Counted from the first letter of the stretch, positions 1 through 8,034 are shown. The stretch is DNA of 64,000 bases from Oceanobacillus oncorhynchi (GCF_000821065.1 NZ_CDGG01000001.1:2232001-2296000), one strand, 5' to 3'. Made by a program: numbers and translations. Notes: a model not told the origin generated them from the sequence alone.

Positions 1-396
1 GAAGACATAAGAAGGGAGGTAGAAAAAGGAAATAATTATCTATTTACGATAAATGAGCAGATTATCGGTACAGCAATCATAACGAATGAAGAAGAGCCGG
101 CTTATTCCTCCATAAGATATGGGGATTGGGATACATCACAGGAGGATAACTATGCGACCATTCATAAATTCGCTATTAACCCTGACATTAACGGGAAGGG
201 CTACGGAAAAATGTTTATGAAGCTGCTGCTGTTTATGTGTGAAGAAAAGGGTATCAAGGAAATCCGGATCGATACACATCCAAAAAATCGGGCAATGCAG
301 CATGTTATTCTGTCTGCGGGGTTTAAGTTCAAGGGAATCATCCAGCTTCCTTTTGAGAATGGAGAGAGGTATGCGTACCAATTATTTTTAACGTGA
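1..396 (+). CDS. GNAT family N-acetyltransferase (5' end missing)
   Basis: The frame is open from the first base and stops with TGA at 394-396, so the N-terminus lies outside the window. The visible 131 residues show the GNAT core: a strand segment ending FAINPDINGKGYGKMFM, which contains the acetyl-CoA pyrophosphate loop (family pattern Q/RxxGxG/A, here NGKGYG), followed by a helix, the strand IKEIRIDTHPKN and the C-terminal AMQHVILSAGFKFKG motif. GNAT enzymes move an acetyl group from acetyl-CoA to an amine; the substrate cannot be told from this fragment. No terminator is evident directly downstream. Confidence 0.85.
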   Translation, partial: EDIRREVEKGNNYLFTINEQIIGTAIITNEEEPAYSSIRYGDWDTSQEDNYATIHKFAINPDINGKGYGKMFMKLLLFMCEEKGIKEIRIDTHPKNRAMQHVILSAGFKFKGIIQLPFENGERYAYQLFLT

Positions 397-430
397 TATA
401 AATCGATATTTTTATAGAGAAGAACCATCC

Positions 431-463
431 GTAAAACTCTCCCTGAGTGAAGTTTCGTTTTAT
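431..463 (-). repeat. copy of an ATAAAACGAAACTT repeat end
   Basis: Read on the minus strand this stretch starts ATAAAACGAAACTTCACTCA and runs on with GGGAGAGTTTTACGGATGG. Positions 20921-20957 on the plus strand have nearly the same text (ATAAAACGAAACTTTACTCA, then GTGGGAGTTTTTCGATG). It therefore looks like one end of a dispersed intergenic element. Only this end is seen here. Confidence 0.45.
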
Positions 464-591
464 AGAAAACACATACCAAAGGAAGGATGGATAAGAAAAT
501 CTAAAAAGAGTTGAGCAGTCTAATACACAGTTGAAGGAATATCCTGAATTTGCTATATTTATTTTAATTGAGCAAAGAAGGGGACGTAGCA

Positions 592-999
592 GTGGAAGAA
601 AAAAAGGAAGAACATCAGTCAGCATTTCAAACTGATTCTCGTTATGCAATCGTTGCAGGATGGCTTATTATTCCGGCAATTATGATTTTGTTCAGTATCA
701 TTTCGGTAGTATTACTTGTCATCGCTATCAATCCTGCTTCTTTAGGGACTTACAGTTTAGTTGTATACATAACAAGCATCATTCTGTTTTTCTTTTATCT
801 ATTTATCATTTATACATGGATCAAAAGGAAACAAATATTACCAAAGCTAATGATAACAGCTTATAGTATCAATATTTTATCGAACATACCTGCTATATTT
901 GTAGAAGGAGAAATGCCCGGGGGCGCTATCTTAATTAACCTTATTTGGATTGGCTATTTTATCAGATCTAAACGAGTCAAGGCAACGTTTACCCAATGA
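592..999 (+). CDS. DUF2569 family membrane protein
   Basis: A 135-residue protein with a charged N-terminal tail (about residues 1-20) and four hydrophobic segments. The start of the first segment (GWLIIPAI) and the end of the last, followed by YFIRSKRVKATF, match the way DUF2569 proteins begin and end. The function of the family is unknown; it is an integral membrane protein. The GTG start at 592 is preferred because AAGGGG lies about 8 bases upstream; an in-frame TTG at 568 has no ribosome site. It stands alone between two genes on the same strand, with a 100-base gap before the LysR gene. Confidence 0.7.
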   Translation: MEEKKEEHQSAFQTDSRYAIVAGWLIIPAIMILFSIISVVLLVIAINPASLGTYSLVVYITSIILFFFYLFIIYTWIKRKQILPKLMITAYSINILSNIPAIFVEGEMPGGAILINLIWIGYFIRSKRVKATFTQ

Positions 1000-1098
1000 T
1001 GTGATTCTAGCAGCAAAGTGTGCATAGAATGTCCGCGTTGCTGCTAGGATGTTGTGGTTTAGTAAACGGAAAAATTAAACCAGAGGAAGGAGAAAGAA

Positions 1099-2019
1099 AT
1101 GACCTTACAGCAATTAAAATATGTGATTGAAGTAGCCAGAAGCCGTTCGATTTCCAAAGCAGCCCAAGCTTTATTTATCAGTCAGCCGAGCTTATCCAAT
1201 GCGTTAAAGGAATTGGAAAAGGAAATCGGCGTCAAAATATTCTCGCGTACAAACAAAGGAATCCACGTGACCAAAGAAGGGTCTGAGTTTTTAGGCTATG
1301 CCAGACAGGTTTTAGAACAGGCGGAATTGCTGGAAAACCGTTATTCTAACAATGCAGCGCCGCAGCATCATTTTGCTGTATCTGCGCAGCACTATGCTTT
1401 TGCGGTTAGTGCCTTTGTACGCCTGTTAAAAGATTATGACCGGGACGAATATGATTTTACATTTCGGGAAACAAGGACGTATGAAATTATCGAGGATGTT
1501 AAAAATTTAAACAGTGAAATCGGGATTATGTATATCAACGATTTTAATGAGCAGATTATCCGTAAATTTTTAAGAGAAGGAAATTTAGCCTTTCACCGTT
1601 TATTTGAGGCAACACCCCATGTGTTTATCAGCGGGGATAATCCATTGGCGAAGAAAGCGTATGTGACGCTGGAGGATTTGGAGCCGTATCCTTATTTGCT
1701 GTATGAGCAAGGGGATTATAATTCATTTTATTTTTCAGAGGAGATTTTAAGCACGCTGACCCGACCGAAAAATATTCATGTCCGCGACCGGGCAACGATG
1801 TTTAATCTGCTGATTGGCCTGAATGGTTATACGATATCGACGGGAGTTATCAGTCAGAGGCTGAATGGAGATAATATTATTGCGGTTCCGTTGAAGGTTG
1901 ATGAAGTCATTCATGTTGGCTATATCGTTCATAAAGATATTGAGCTCAGCCCAATGGCGCAAACCTATATTGCCTATTTACAGTCCAGTATTGAAGAAGA
2001 AAGACAAAGTTTGCCGTAG
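1099..2019 (+). CDS. LysR family transcriptional regulator, probable methionine/cysteine regulator (MtaR/CmbR-like)
   Basis: A 306-residue LysR-type regulator. Residues 1-60 form the winged helix-turn-helix (SISKAAQALFISQPSLSNAL is the recognition region) and residues from about 90 onward the periplasmic-binding-protein-like effector domain. AGGAAGGAG sits before the ATG. It is co-directional with, and 110 bases upstream of, a core-MetE gene. The palindrome TATAG-N7-CTATA found 8 bases after its stop codon recurs before the second core-MetE copy. This resembles the 17-bp MET box (TATAGTTTnAAACTATA) bound by MtaR/CmbR LysR regulators in Streptococcaceae. The assignment as regulator of the two downstream genes is an inference from position and operator; the LysR family call is firm. 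Confidence 0.85.
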   Translation: MTLQQLKYVIEVARSRSISKAAQALFISQPSLSNALKELEKEIGVKIFSRTNKGIHVTKEGSEFLGYARQVLEQAELLENRYSNNAAPQHHFAVSAQHYAFAVSAFVRLLKDYDRDEYDFTFRETRTYEIIEDVKNLNSEIGIMYINDFNEQIIRKFLREGNLAFHRLFEATPHVFISGDNPLAKKAYVTLEDLEPYPYLLYEQGDYNSFYFSEEILSTLTRPKNIHVRDRATMFNLLIGLNGYTISTGVISQRLNGDNIIAVPLKVDEVIHVGYIVHKDIELSPMAQTYIAYLQSSIEEERQSLP

Positions 2020-2025
2020 CCCTTG

Positions 2026-2044
2026 ATATAGTTAAAAGCTATAT
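2026..2044 (+). promoter_or_regulatory. MET-box-like LysR operator, copy 1
   Basis: ATATAG-TTAAAAG-CTATAT is a perfect 6-bp-arm inverted repeat. The central 17 bases match the streptococcal MET box TATAGTTTsAAACTATA at 14 positions. It lies about 85 bases before the ATG of the first core-MetE gene and recurs, with a different spacer, before the second copy (3766-3782). Confidence 0.55.
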
Positions 2045-2049
2045 TGAAC

Positions 2050-2129
2050 GATAGATTTTAGGTGTTATCTGATATCGGGATCTCTGTGATAGACTAATCT
2101 CAACCAATGAAACGAAGGAGAGATTCGTA
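2050..2129 (+). promoter_or_regulatory. conserved promoter/leader of core-MetE copy 1
   Basis: GATA-N12-TATC (2050-2069) is followed by TGTGATAGACTAAT, a weak -10 region (TAGACT) without a good -35, and then a leader with AAGGAGAG before the ATG. The same text, with few changes, precedes the second copy at 3789-3868. A poor -35 next to LysR-type palindromes suggests activator-dependent transcription. The space back to the LysR gene is too short for an S-box riboswitch. Confidence 0.45.
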
Positions 2130-3266
2130 ATGACAGTAGCGAGCAAAGAGGGCGTACGTGCAGAAACACCATTCCGATTTGATAATGTGGGAAGCTTCCT
2201 GAGACCGGGAAAATTAAAGGAAGCCCGTGAAGCTTTTGCAAAGGGAAGCATCTCGGCACAGGATCTAAAAGCTGTGGAAGATGAAGCAATCAAGGATTTA
2301 ATTCAGAAGCAGAAAGAAGTCGGCTTAAAAGCAATTACAGATGGAGAATTCCGCCGTTCCTGGTGGCATCTTGATTTTATGTGGGGACTTCAAGGGGTGA
2401 AGAAGCAAGAGCTTAATCAAGGATATCAATTTAAAGGTGAAGAAACGCGTGCGGAAACAGCTCGTTTAACTGGTAAAATTAGCGGAGAAAACCATCCGTT
2501 TGTTGAGCATTTCCAATTTATACAGCAATTTGCTGATGAGGAAGTCGTGGCAAGACAAACGATTCCCGCTCCAGCGCAATTTTTATCTGAATCCCAGCGT
2601 CCGGATAATGCAGAAACGACGAAAAGTATCTATCCAGACCTGAATGAATTCGTGGAGGATATAGCTGCAGCTTATCGAAAGGTTATTGAGGATTTATATG
2701 CAGCGGGCTGCCGGAATCTGCAGCTGGATGATTGTACGTGGGGAAGGCTTGTCGGTAAAAACCACTGGACCAGCTGTGAAGATGATTCGAATATAGAAGA
2801 AATCGGTTCATTATACGTAGTCTTAAATAATAAAGTCATTGAAAATCAACCAGAAGATTTAATCATTACCACCCACGTATGCCGAGGAAATTACCATTCT
2901 AAATGGTTTTCATCCGGGGCCTATGATGCCATTGCCAAACATTTATTTGGCAGAGAAAAAGTAAAAGCATATTACTTAGAATTTGATACCGAACGTGCCG
3001 GCGGATTTGAGTCTCTCGTTAACGTTAGTGACGATAAGCTTATCGTATTGGGATTATTCTCTTCTAAGTTTCCGGAGCTGGAGGATAAAGCCCAAATCAA
3101 GAAACGCATTGAAGAAGCTTCGAAATATGTGCCGCTTGAGCGTTTATGTGTCAGTCCGCAATGCGGTTTTGCTTCAACAGAAGAAGGAAATATTCTGACG
3201 GAAGAGCAGCAATGGGACAAATTACGTTTAATAAGGGAAGTTGCTGAGGAAGTTTGGGGGAAATAA
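2130..3266 (+). CDS. stand-alone core-MetE methyltransferase (YxjG/YxjH family), copy 1
   Basis: 378 residues, the same length as Bacillus subtilis YxjG/YxjH, which correspond to the C-terminal catalytic barrel of cobalamin-independent methionine synthase without its N-terminal domain. The zinc ligands are all visible: His249 and Cys251 (THVCRGN), Glu284 (YYLEFDTE) and Cys345 (SPQCGF). Their spacing equals E. coli MetE H641/C643/E665/C726 apart from an 11-residue insertion between the first pair and the glutamate. The expected role is methyl transfer to homocysteine or a related thiol; the methyl donor is unknown because the folate-binding N-terminal half is absent. It follows the LysR gene and shares an almost identical leader with the second copy. 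Confidence 0.88.
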   Translation: MTVASKEGVRAETPFRFDNVGSFLRPGKLKEAREAFAKGSISAQDLKAVEDEAIKDLIQKQKEVGLKAITDGEFRRSWWHLDFMWGLQGVKKQELNQGYQFKGEETRAETARLTGKISGENHPFVEHFQFIQQFADEEVVARQTIPAPAQFLSESQRPDNAETTKSIYPDLNEFVEDIAAAYRKVIEDLYAAGCRNLQLDDCTWGRLVGKNHWTSCEDDSNIEEIGSLYVVLNNKVIENQPEDLIITTHVCRGNYHSKWFSSGAYDAIAKHLFGREKVKAYYLEFDTERAGGFESLVNVSDDKLIVLGLFSSKFPELEDKAQIKKRIEEASKYVPLERLCVSPQCGFASTEEGNILTEEQQWDKLRLIREVAEEVWGK

Positions 3267-3282
3267 AAGAAGAACTAGTGCA

Positions 3283-3305
3283 CAGGCTGGAGTTTCCAGT
3301 CTGTC
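3283..3305 (+). terminator. possible hairpin terminator after core-MetE copy 1
   Basis: CAGGCTGGA-GT-TTCCAGTCTG forms a short stem 17 bases after the stop codon. No good U-run follows, so intrinsic termination would be weak. The second copy has an analogous hairpin at 5011-5048. Confidence 0.35.
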
Positions 3306-3369
3306 TCTGTTCGGAGATGCAGTGTTCACGAGTTATTTGAAAAAACTTTTAAAAATCAAAAAAATAGGG

Positions 3370-3520
3370 TATAATAAGTATAGAAGTAAATATAATAGAA
3401 GTACTGTCCGTGGTGTCACACGAACGGTAAGTCAATAGCAAGGCTCCCTTTTAAGGGTCAGCATGTTAAGGGAAATAATCCACCTTGGTCGCTAAACTCA
3501 AGGGTGGATTATTTTTTGTG
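3370..3520 (+). ncRNA. putative antisense RNA antitoxin (RatA-like) of the type I toxin
   Basis: TATAAT at 3370-3375 (a second TATAAT is at 3391-3396) should start a short plus-strand RNA. It contains a 5' hairpin (CCGTG/CACACGaACGG) and ends at a strong intrinsic terminator, AATAATCCACC...GGGTGGATTATT followed by TTTTTT (3472-3517). The terminator overlaps the 3' end of the convergent small toxin gene (3509-3592, minus strand). This layout, a toxin mRNA tail-overlapped by an opposite RNA, is that of TxpA/RatA-type loci. The 5' end is approximate, since no clean -35 is seen. Confidence 0.5.
3472..3517 (+). terminator. intrinsic terminator of the antisense RNA
   Basis: AATAATCCACCTTG and CAAGGGTGGATTATT pair around an 11-base loop and are followed by TTTTTT on the plus strand. 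Confidence 0.75.
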
Positions 3521-3592
3521 ATTAAATGACAGCACCGCAATAATTAAGGAAGCAAAAGCTATTGCTAGCATTAAACTTTCAAAAACTGTCAT
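3509..3592 (-). CDS. small hydrophobic type I toxin, TxpA/putative holin-like toxin family
   Basis: A 27-residue peptide beginning MTVFESLMLAIAFASLI and ending SFNHKK: a single membrane-spanning helix followed by a polar, basic tail. It is too short for ordinary gene callers. The ribosome site is unusually strong (GAAAGGGGGTGG, 7 bases before ATG), a hallmark of this toxin family whose translation is held off by antisense RNA. TxpA-like peptides act at the cytoplasmic membrane. The gene runs opposite to both flanking core-MetE genes. A TATAAT at about 3660 on the minus strand could be its -10. The family assignment is from recognition of the N-terminal motif and architecture. Confidence 0.75.
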   Translation of the reverse strand: MTVFESLMLAIAFASLIIAVLSFNHKK

Positions 3593-3765
3593 ACAGCACC
3601 ACCCCCTTTCGATAGGGAATGAGCTGACCACCCTCGAAGAAACCGTATACTATTGTTTTATTATTATAACATAGAATTAATTTAATAGGTGTTATTTATA
3701 GAATGTAGGTTCGTATTTGCTGCTGCTATCAAACTACTGTGGAATACTTTCTATTAGCACTTTGA

Positions 3766-3782
3766 TATAGGAAAAAACTATA
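3766..3782 (+). promoter_or_regulatory. MET-box-like LysR operator, copy 2
   Basis: TATAG-GAAAAAA-CTATA has the same 5-bp arms and 7-base spacing as the site at 2027-2043, although the spacer sequence differs. Arms conserved with a diverged centre point to a protein-binding site. It lies 87 bases before the ATG of core-MetE copy 2. Confidence 0.55.
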
Positions 3783-3868
3783 ACAAACGATAGATTTTAG
3801 GTGTTATCTGATAGTAAGCTTTCTGTGATAGACTAATTTCAACCAATGAAACGAAGGAGAGATTCGTA

Positions 3869-5005
3869 ATGACAGTAGCGAGTAAACATGGCGTACGTGC
3901 AAAAACACCATTCCGATTTGATAATGTGGGGAGCTTCCTAAGACCGGAAAAACTAAAGGAAGCCCGTGAAGCTTTTGCAAAGGGAAGCATCTCGGCACAG
4001 GATCTAAAAGCTGTAGAAGATGAAGCAATCAAGGATTTAATTCAGAAGCAGAAAGAAGTCGGCTTAAAAGCAATTACAGACGGAGAATTTCGCCGTTCCT
4101 GGTGGCATCTTGACTTTATGTGGGGACTGCAGGGGGTAGAGAAGCAGGATATTAAAAAGGGCTACCAATTTCAAGGCGAAGAAACACGTGCGGAAACAGC
4201 CCGTTTAACTGGGAAAATCAGCGGAGAAAATCATCCGTTTGTTGAGCATTTCCAATTTATACAGCAATTTGCCGATGAGGAAGTCGTGGCAAGACAGACC
4301 ATTCCTGCTCCGGCACAATTTTTAGCAGAGCTGCAACGCCCGGAAAATGTAGAAATAACCAATCAGCTTTATCCGAATCAGAATGAATTGGCAGAAGATA
4401 TTGCAGCGGCATACCGTACCATTATCCAAGATTTATATGAAGCAGGGTGCAGAAACTTACAAGTAGATGACTGCACATGGGGAATGCTTGTTGATGAAAA
4501 TTATTGGGCAAGCCGTCATGATGGAGCAAATGTAGAAGATATCGGAACACTTTATGTGAATTTAAATAATAAAGCGATTGAAAACCATCCGGAGGATCTA
4601 ATCATTACAACACATGTGTGTCGCGGAAACTATCATTCTACATGGGCTTCATCAGGTGCTTATGACACCATTGCTAAAATTCTATTTGCGCAAGAAAAAG
4701 TAAAAGCATATTATTTAGAGTTTGATACCGAACGTGCCGGCGGATTTGAATCTCTCGTTAATGTTAGTGACGATAAGCTTGTCGTATTGGGATTATTCTC
4801 TTCCAAGCTTCCAGAGCTGGAGGATAAAGCACAAATCAAGGAGCGTATTGAAGAAGCTTCGAAATATGTGCCGATTGAGCGTTTATGTGTCAGTCCACAA
4901 TGCGGTTTTGCTTCAACAGAAGAAGGAAATATTCTGACGGAAGAGCAGCAATGGGCTAAATTACGTTTAGTAAGGGAAGTTGCTGAGGAAGTTTGGGGGA
5001 AATAA
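3869..5005 (+). CDS. stand-alone core-MetE methyltransferase (YxjG/YxjH family), copy 2
   Basis: 378 residues, co-linear with copy 1 and close to identical at both ends. Most differences fall in the middle (about residues 90-110 and 155-240). The zinc ligands His249, Cys251, Glu284 and Cys345 are conserved, so both copies should be active. The upstream 80 bases are also nearly identical, including the AAGGAGAG ribosome site and the GATA-N12-TATC repeat. Bacillus subtilis likewise carries neighbouring yxjG and yxjH. The expected role is methyl transfer to a thiol such as homocysteine. A toxin-antitoxin locus separates this copy from the first. Confidence 0.88.
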   Translation: MTVASKHGVRAKTPFRFDNVGSFLRPEKLKEAREAFAKGSISAQDLKAVEDEAIKDLIQKQKEVGLKAITDGEFRRSWWHLDFMWGLQGVEKQDIKKGYQFQGEETRAETARLTGKISGENHPFVEHFQFIQQFADEEVVARQTIPAPAQFLAELQRPENVEITNQLYPNQNELAEDIAAAYRTIIQDLYEAGCRNLQVDDCTWGMLVDENYWASRHDGANVEDIGTLYVNLNNKAIENHPEDLIITTHVCRGNYHSTWASSGAYDTIAKILFAQEKVKAYYLEFDTERAGGFESLVNVSDDKLVVLGLFSSKLPELEDKAQIKERIEEASKYVPIERLCVSPQCGFASTEEGNILTEEQQWAKLRLVREVAEEVWGK

Positions 5006-5119
5006 ATATGTTTGGAGGCAGGCTGAGGGAATCCAGCCTATCTCCAAACAAAGTGATGTATCCTCAACTACACATTTTTTCTGATTAACCAATTTTTAAT
5101 AAAAGCATCCATCTAACGT

Positions 5120-5167
5120 AAATGTAGAAAAGGAAGTGCTGCTCCGAGCGCTTCCTTTTCTACATTT
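5120..5167. terminator. bidirectional terminator between core-MetE copy 2 and the YtxH gene
   Basis: AAATGTAGAAAAGGAAG and CTTCCTTTTCTACATTT form a perfect 17-bp stem around a 14-base loop, with T-rich flanks on both strands. It overlaps the stop codon of the minus-strand gene ending at 5160. Confidence 0.85.
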
Positions 5168-5645
5168 TGTTAATGGGTTCGTCTAATACATGATGATCAG
5201 TATTGTTTGAGGAACTATTCGATTTACTATCTTTCTTCATCTTTTTTCCTGTTTTCACTGTAGTGTTTTTTGCTTCATCAATGTCGGATTTGGCATCTTT
5301 TATCCCTTCTTGTACATCTTTTGCGTGGTCGCCAAGCTCTTTTGTATCTTCAACAATATTTTTAGCCGTTTCTTTTATTTCCTGGCCTTCATTAGCCCAA
5401 ACGTTTTGTACTTTCTCCAGTGCTTGCTGTGCACTTGATAGTGTTTGTTTCGCATTTTCTATTAGATATTGTTTTGTACCATTTGGATCATCTTTGATTT
5501 TTTGAGTATATGACACAACAGAATCTTTCGCATTCATGGAAGTATCTTTTACTTTACTTTTTGTTTTCGGGTTCAGCAGGATGAAGGAAATACCAGCTAT
5601 TGCTCCAGCCCCTACTAGTAATCCAAACTTGTTGTTTTTTTCCAT
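5160..5645 (-). CDS. YtxH domain-containing protein
   Basis: 161 residues. The N-terminus (residues 7-25, FGLLVGAGAIAGISFILL) is a glycine-rich membrane helix with the YtxH-type pattern, followed by NPKTKSKVKD and a long, charged, probably helical tail that ends in a Ser/Asn-rich stretch. YtxH family members are small membrane-anchored proteins linked to general stress in Bacillus. The ATG is preceded by AAAGGAGAGG. It is followed on the same strand, upstream, by a DUF2188 gene. The exact function is unknown. Confidence 0.75.
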   Translation of the reverse strand: MEKNNKFGLLVGAGAIAGISFILLNPKTKSKVKDTSMNAKDSVVSYTQKIKDDPNGTKQYLIENAKQTLSSAQQALEKVQNVWANEGQEIKETAKNIVEDTKELGDHAKDVQEGIKDAKSDIDEAKNTTVKTGKKMKKDSKSNSSSNNTDHHVLDEPINKM

Positions 5646-5711
5646 TGTCTACCTCTCCTTTCTTTATCGATTTAATAAACTTGTTGCTTTACGGTCAAAA
5701 CATAAAAAATC

Positions 5712-5909
5712 CTAGAATCGTTTTTCTTCTTGGATGTTGTCGTCCTTGTCTCTGATTTCCACCTTGCTTGGTGTATTCTCTTTCGCCATTTGCTCTGCAG
5801 CAGAAAGCGCATCATCTTTTGAACCATATACTTCTTCAGGTGCGACATCTTCCAGTTTTACATACCAGCTTGTTTCATTTGCATCCGGTACGACACTAAA
5901 TGTTTTCAT
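5712..5909 (-). CDS. DUF2188 domain-containing protein
   Basis: 65 residues, soluble. The pattern TFSVVPDANETSWYVKLED, then a helix with DDALSAAEQMAKEN and a final strand VEIRDKDDNI, matches the compact DUF2188 fold (beta-beta-alpha-beta). Its function is unknown. The ATG at 5909 is chosen because AAAGGAG lies 10 bases upstream; an in-frame TTG three codons earlier abuts the ribosome site. The gene precedes the YtxH gene by 66 bases, and both could respond to stress. Confidence 0.7.
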   Translation of the reverse strand: MKTFSVVPDANETSWYVKLEDVAPEEVYGSKDDALSAAEQMAKENTPSKVEIRDKDDNIQEEKRF

Positions 5910-6123
5910 CTTGCCCAACTCCTTTATTACGATCTTATGGGAGGTTTACCCTCAGTTGGAGTAAGTAAAACATGCTATACGGAGAAATTTCATCATTTCT
6001 TCCTGTGAAGGATACTATGGTGGAATTGAAATATTGATATGGAAGCATGGATGGGCAGACGTCTGGTCGATTCTAATAGTGATTTCATTTTCTTCAGCTT
6101 GAAATGTCGTAATGTGTATAAAG

Positions 6124-6420
6124 TCAAAAGAAAAATTCCTCTGTACTTGTCAGTTTTAATACAGCAGGGAAAAGGCTAAGAACAATAATGCTTCCTAAAA
6201 TCAGCCAGCTGAAAATAAACCAAAAAGGTACATTAAAAAAGTTTAGAAGAAGGGCAGCTAAAGGAATAATCATTAAAAAGGAAAACTGTATTCTTGATTT
6301 GTTAGTGGCATATTGCTTTTCCTCACAATAAGGGCAACTATATGCGGTATCTAAGGTAGTGGTTACTTTCATGGTTTGTTTCCACGTCCATTTTCGGTGA
6401 CAGTGCTGGCACGTTGGCAT
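6124..6420 (-). CDS. zinc-ribbon membrane protein (CXXC-20-CXXC type, TIGR04104)
   Basis: 98 residues. The N-terminus has CQHC and, about 20 residues on, CPYC, two zinc-knuckle pairs in the CXXC-(about 20)-CXXC arrangement. Two hydrophobic segments follow (about residues 47-65 and 70-88). Such proteins are common in Bacillaceae and uncharacterised. The second ATG (6420) is preferred because AGAGGAG is 8 bases upstream, whereas the first ATG is only 2 bases from it. It stands alone. Confidence 0.7.
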   Translation of the reverse strand: MPTCQHCHRKWTWKQTMKVTTTLDTAYSCPYCEEKQYATNKSRIQFSFLMIIPLAALLLNFFNVPFWFIFSWLILGSIIVLSLFPAVLKLTSTEEFFF

Positions 6421-6607
6421 TAACATTACTCCTCTCAGCAGGTAATATATATAAATTGTAACATATGGAAAAATGACTTTTCATTTCTTAACAAAAAGGA
6501 TAAGAAAAAAGCTAGCATCTTTTTCGCTTTTCCTTTAATCTATAGTAAGCTGTTTATTATTTCGAGAATCAAAATACAAATTTAACTGCAAGAAGGGATA
6601 CAGATAG

Positions 6608-8029
6608 ATGAATCAAATACATCGACCGACCGTTGTGGCGCTTTTGCTGGCAGGGTCTTTTATTTCTATTTTAAATCAGACATTGATGATTACAGCGATA
6701 CCGCCAATTATCAATGAAATGGGTGTGACACCGAACAGTGCACAGTGGCTGACTACGGTATTTATGCTGGTAAATGGGATCATGATCCCCGTCAGTGCTT
6801 TTTTAATTGAACGTTTTACAACGAGGCAGCTCTTTTTGACGGCAATGAGTGTGTTTGCTGTGGGAACATTAATTGGAGGACTAGCGCCGAATTTTGAATT
6901 TTTAATTATGTCCAGAGTCATTCAATCCATTGGCGCCGGTGTGATGCTGCCATTAATGACAACTGTGTTTTTATTGATTTTCCCGATTAATAAAAGGGGA
7001 TCCGTGATGGGATTGATTGGTTTGGTGATTTCCTTTGCACCGGCAATTGGACCTGTTATTTCAGGGTGGGTGACAGAGCATTATTCCTGGCGTGTACTGT
7101 TTTATATTATTTTACCAATCGCTATTATTGATATTATTATTGCTTTCTTTGCCTTACGTAATGTAACGGAAGTGAAGAAGACCAAGTTTGATGTCTTTTC
7201 TGTAATTCTATCGTCCTTTGGATTTGGCGGAATTCTTTATGGGGTAACCAATGCCGGAAACTTTGGCTGGGCAGCACCGATTACACTGGTAACTTTAGCT
7301 ATCGGTATTCTTTCTCTGATTCTATTTATTTTGCGCCAGTTAAAACTGAAATATCCAATGCTTGAATTTAGAGTGTTTAAGTATGCTATCTTCCCATTCA
7401 GTGTCTTTATTGGTTCAATTACGTTTATGGGACTGATTGGATCAGAGACCTTGATTCCGCTGTATATGCAAAATATGCGGGACTTCACTGCATTTGAAGC
7501 TGGGCTGTCGATGCTCCCGGGTGCTTTGATTACAGGTATTATGGGACCGATTATCGGCAGGATTTTTGACCGGGTTGGCGGGAAATGGATCGTGCTGCCG
7601 GGACTTATTATTGTGACGTTAGCGACCGTTCCATTTATGTTCCTTCATGTTGAAACGACCTTTACCTTTGTAATTGTAATGTACGCTGTACGTATGTTTG
7701 GATTTGCACTGATTATGATGCCGATTCAGACAGCGGCATTAAACCAGCTGCCAAGAGAGCTTATTCCGCACGGTGCTGCATTAGACGGTACGATGCGTAT
7801 GGTGGCAGCTTCTGTGGGTACTGCGATCCTTGTAACGATTATGACATCTGCAGCTACGATGACAGAAGGCAGTGAAAACATTGTCCGTCCGGATATTTTC
7901 GGGGTGAATGTAGCCTTTGGCGTGATTGCTGTGCTGTCTTTATGTACGTTAATTGCTTATTTCTTTATCAAATTCGATCCATCTCCTGTTGAACAGGCGA
8001 AGATGGACAGAGAAAATAATGTATCATGA
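6608..8029 (+). CDS. MFS multidrug exporter, DHA2 (EmrB/QacA) family
   Basis: 473 residues, hydrophobic throughout, with the DHA2-type opening LNQTLMITAIPPIINEMG and SAQWLTTVFMLVNGIMIP, the first of which resembles motif D1. A cytoplasmic loop at about residue 318 (GRIFDRVGGK) is the repeated motif A. DHA2 proteins expel lipophilic drugs or amphiphiles by proton antiport. The gene is monocistronic: a terminator follows at 8035-8074, and no regulator gene is adjacent. A second, distinct DHA2 exporter lies at 27229-28605. The substrate cannot be inferred. Confidence 0.88.
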   Translation: MNQIHRPTVVALLLAGSFISILNQTLMITAIPPIINEMGVTPNSAQWLTTVFMLVNGIMIPVSAFLIERFTTRQLFLTAMSVFAVGTLIGGLAPNFEFLIMSRVIQSIGAGVMLPLMTTVFLLIFPINKRGSVMGLIGLVISFAPAIGPVISGWVTEHYSWRVLFYIILPIAIIDIIIAFFALRNVTEVKKTKFDVFSVILSSFGFGGILYGVTNAGNFGWAAPITLVTLAIGILSLILFILRQLKLKYPMLEFRVFKYAIFPFSVFIGSITFMGLIGSETLIPLYMQNMRDFTAFEAGLSMLPGALITGIMGPIIGRIFDRVGGKWIVLPGLIIVTLATVPFMFLHVETTFTFVIVMYAVRMFGFALIMMPIQTAALNQLPRELIPHGAALDGTMRMVAASVGTAILVTIMTSAATMTEGSENIVRPDIFGVNVAFGVIAVLSLCTLIAYFFIKFDPSPVEQAKMDRENNVS

Positions 8030-8034
8030 TTAAT

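Noticed and set aside
2020-2129. S-box (SAM) riboswitch before the core-MetE gene
   Set aside because: Bacillus relatives have one, but the space is only 110 bases and lacks the conserved S-box blocks and a terminator; LysR-type palindromes are present instead.
3241-3438. 65-codon plus-strand frame between the core-MetE copies
   Set aside because: It has no ribosome site, overlaps the core-MetE 3' end and covers the promoter region of the antisense RNA; composition is not protein-like.
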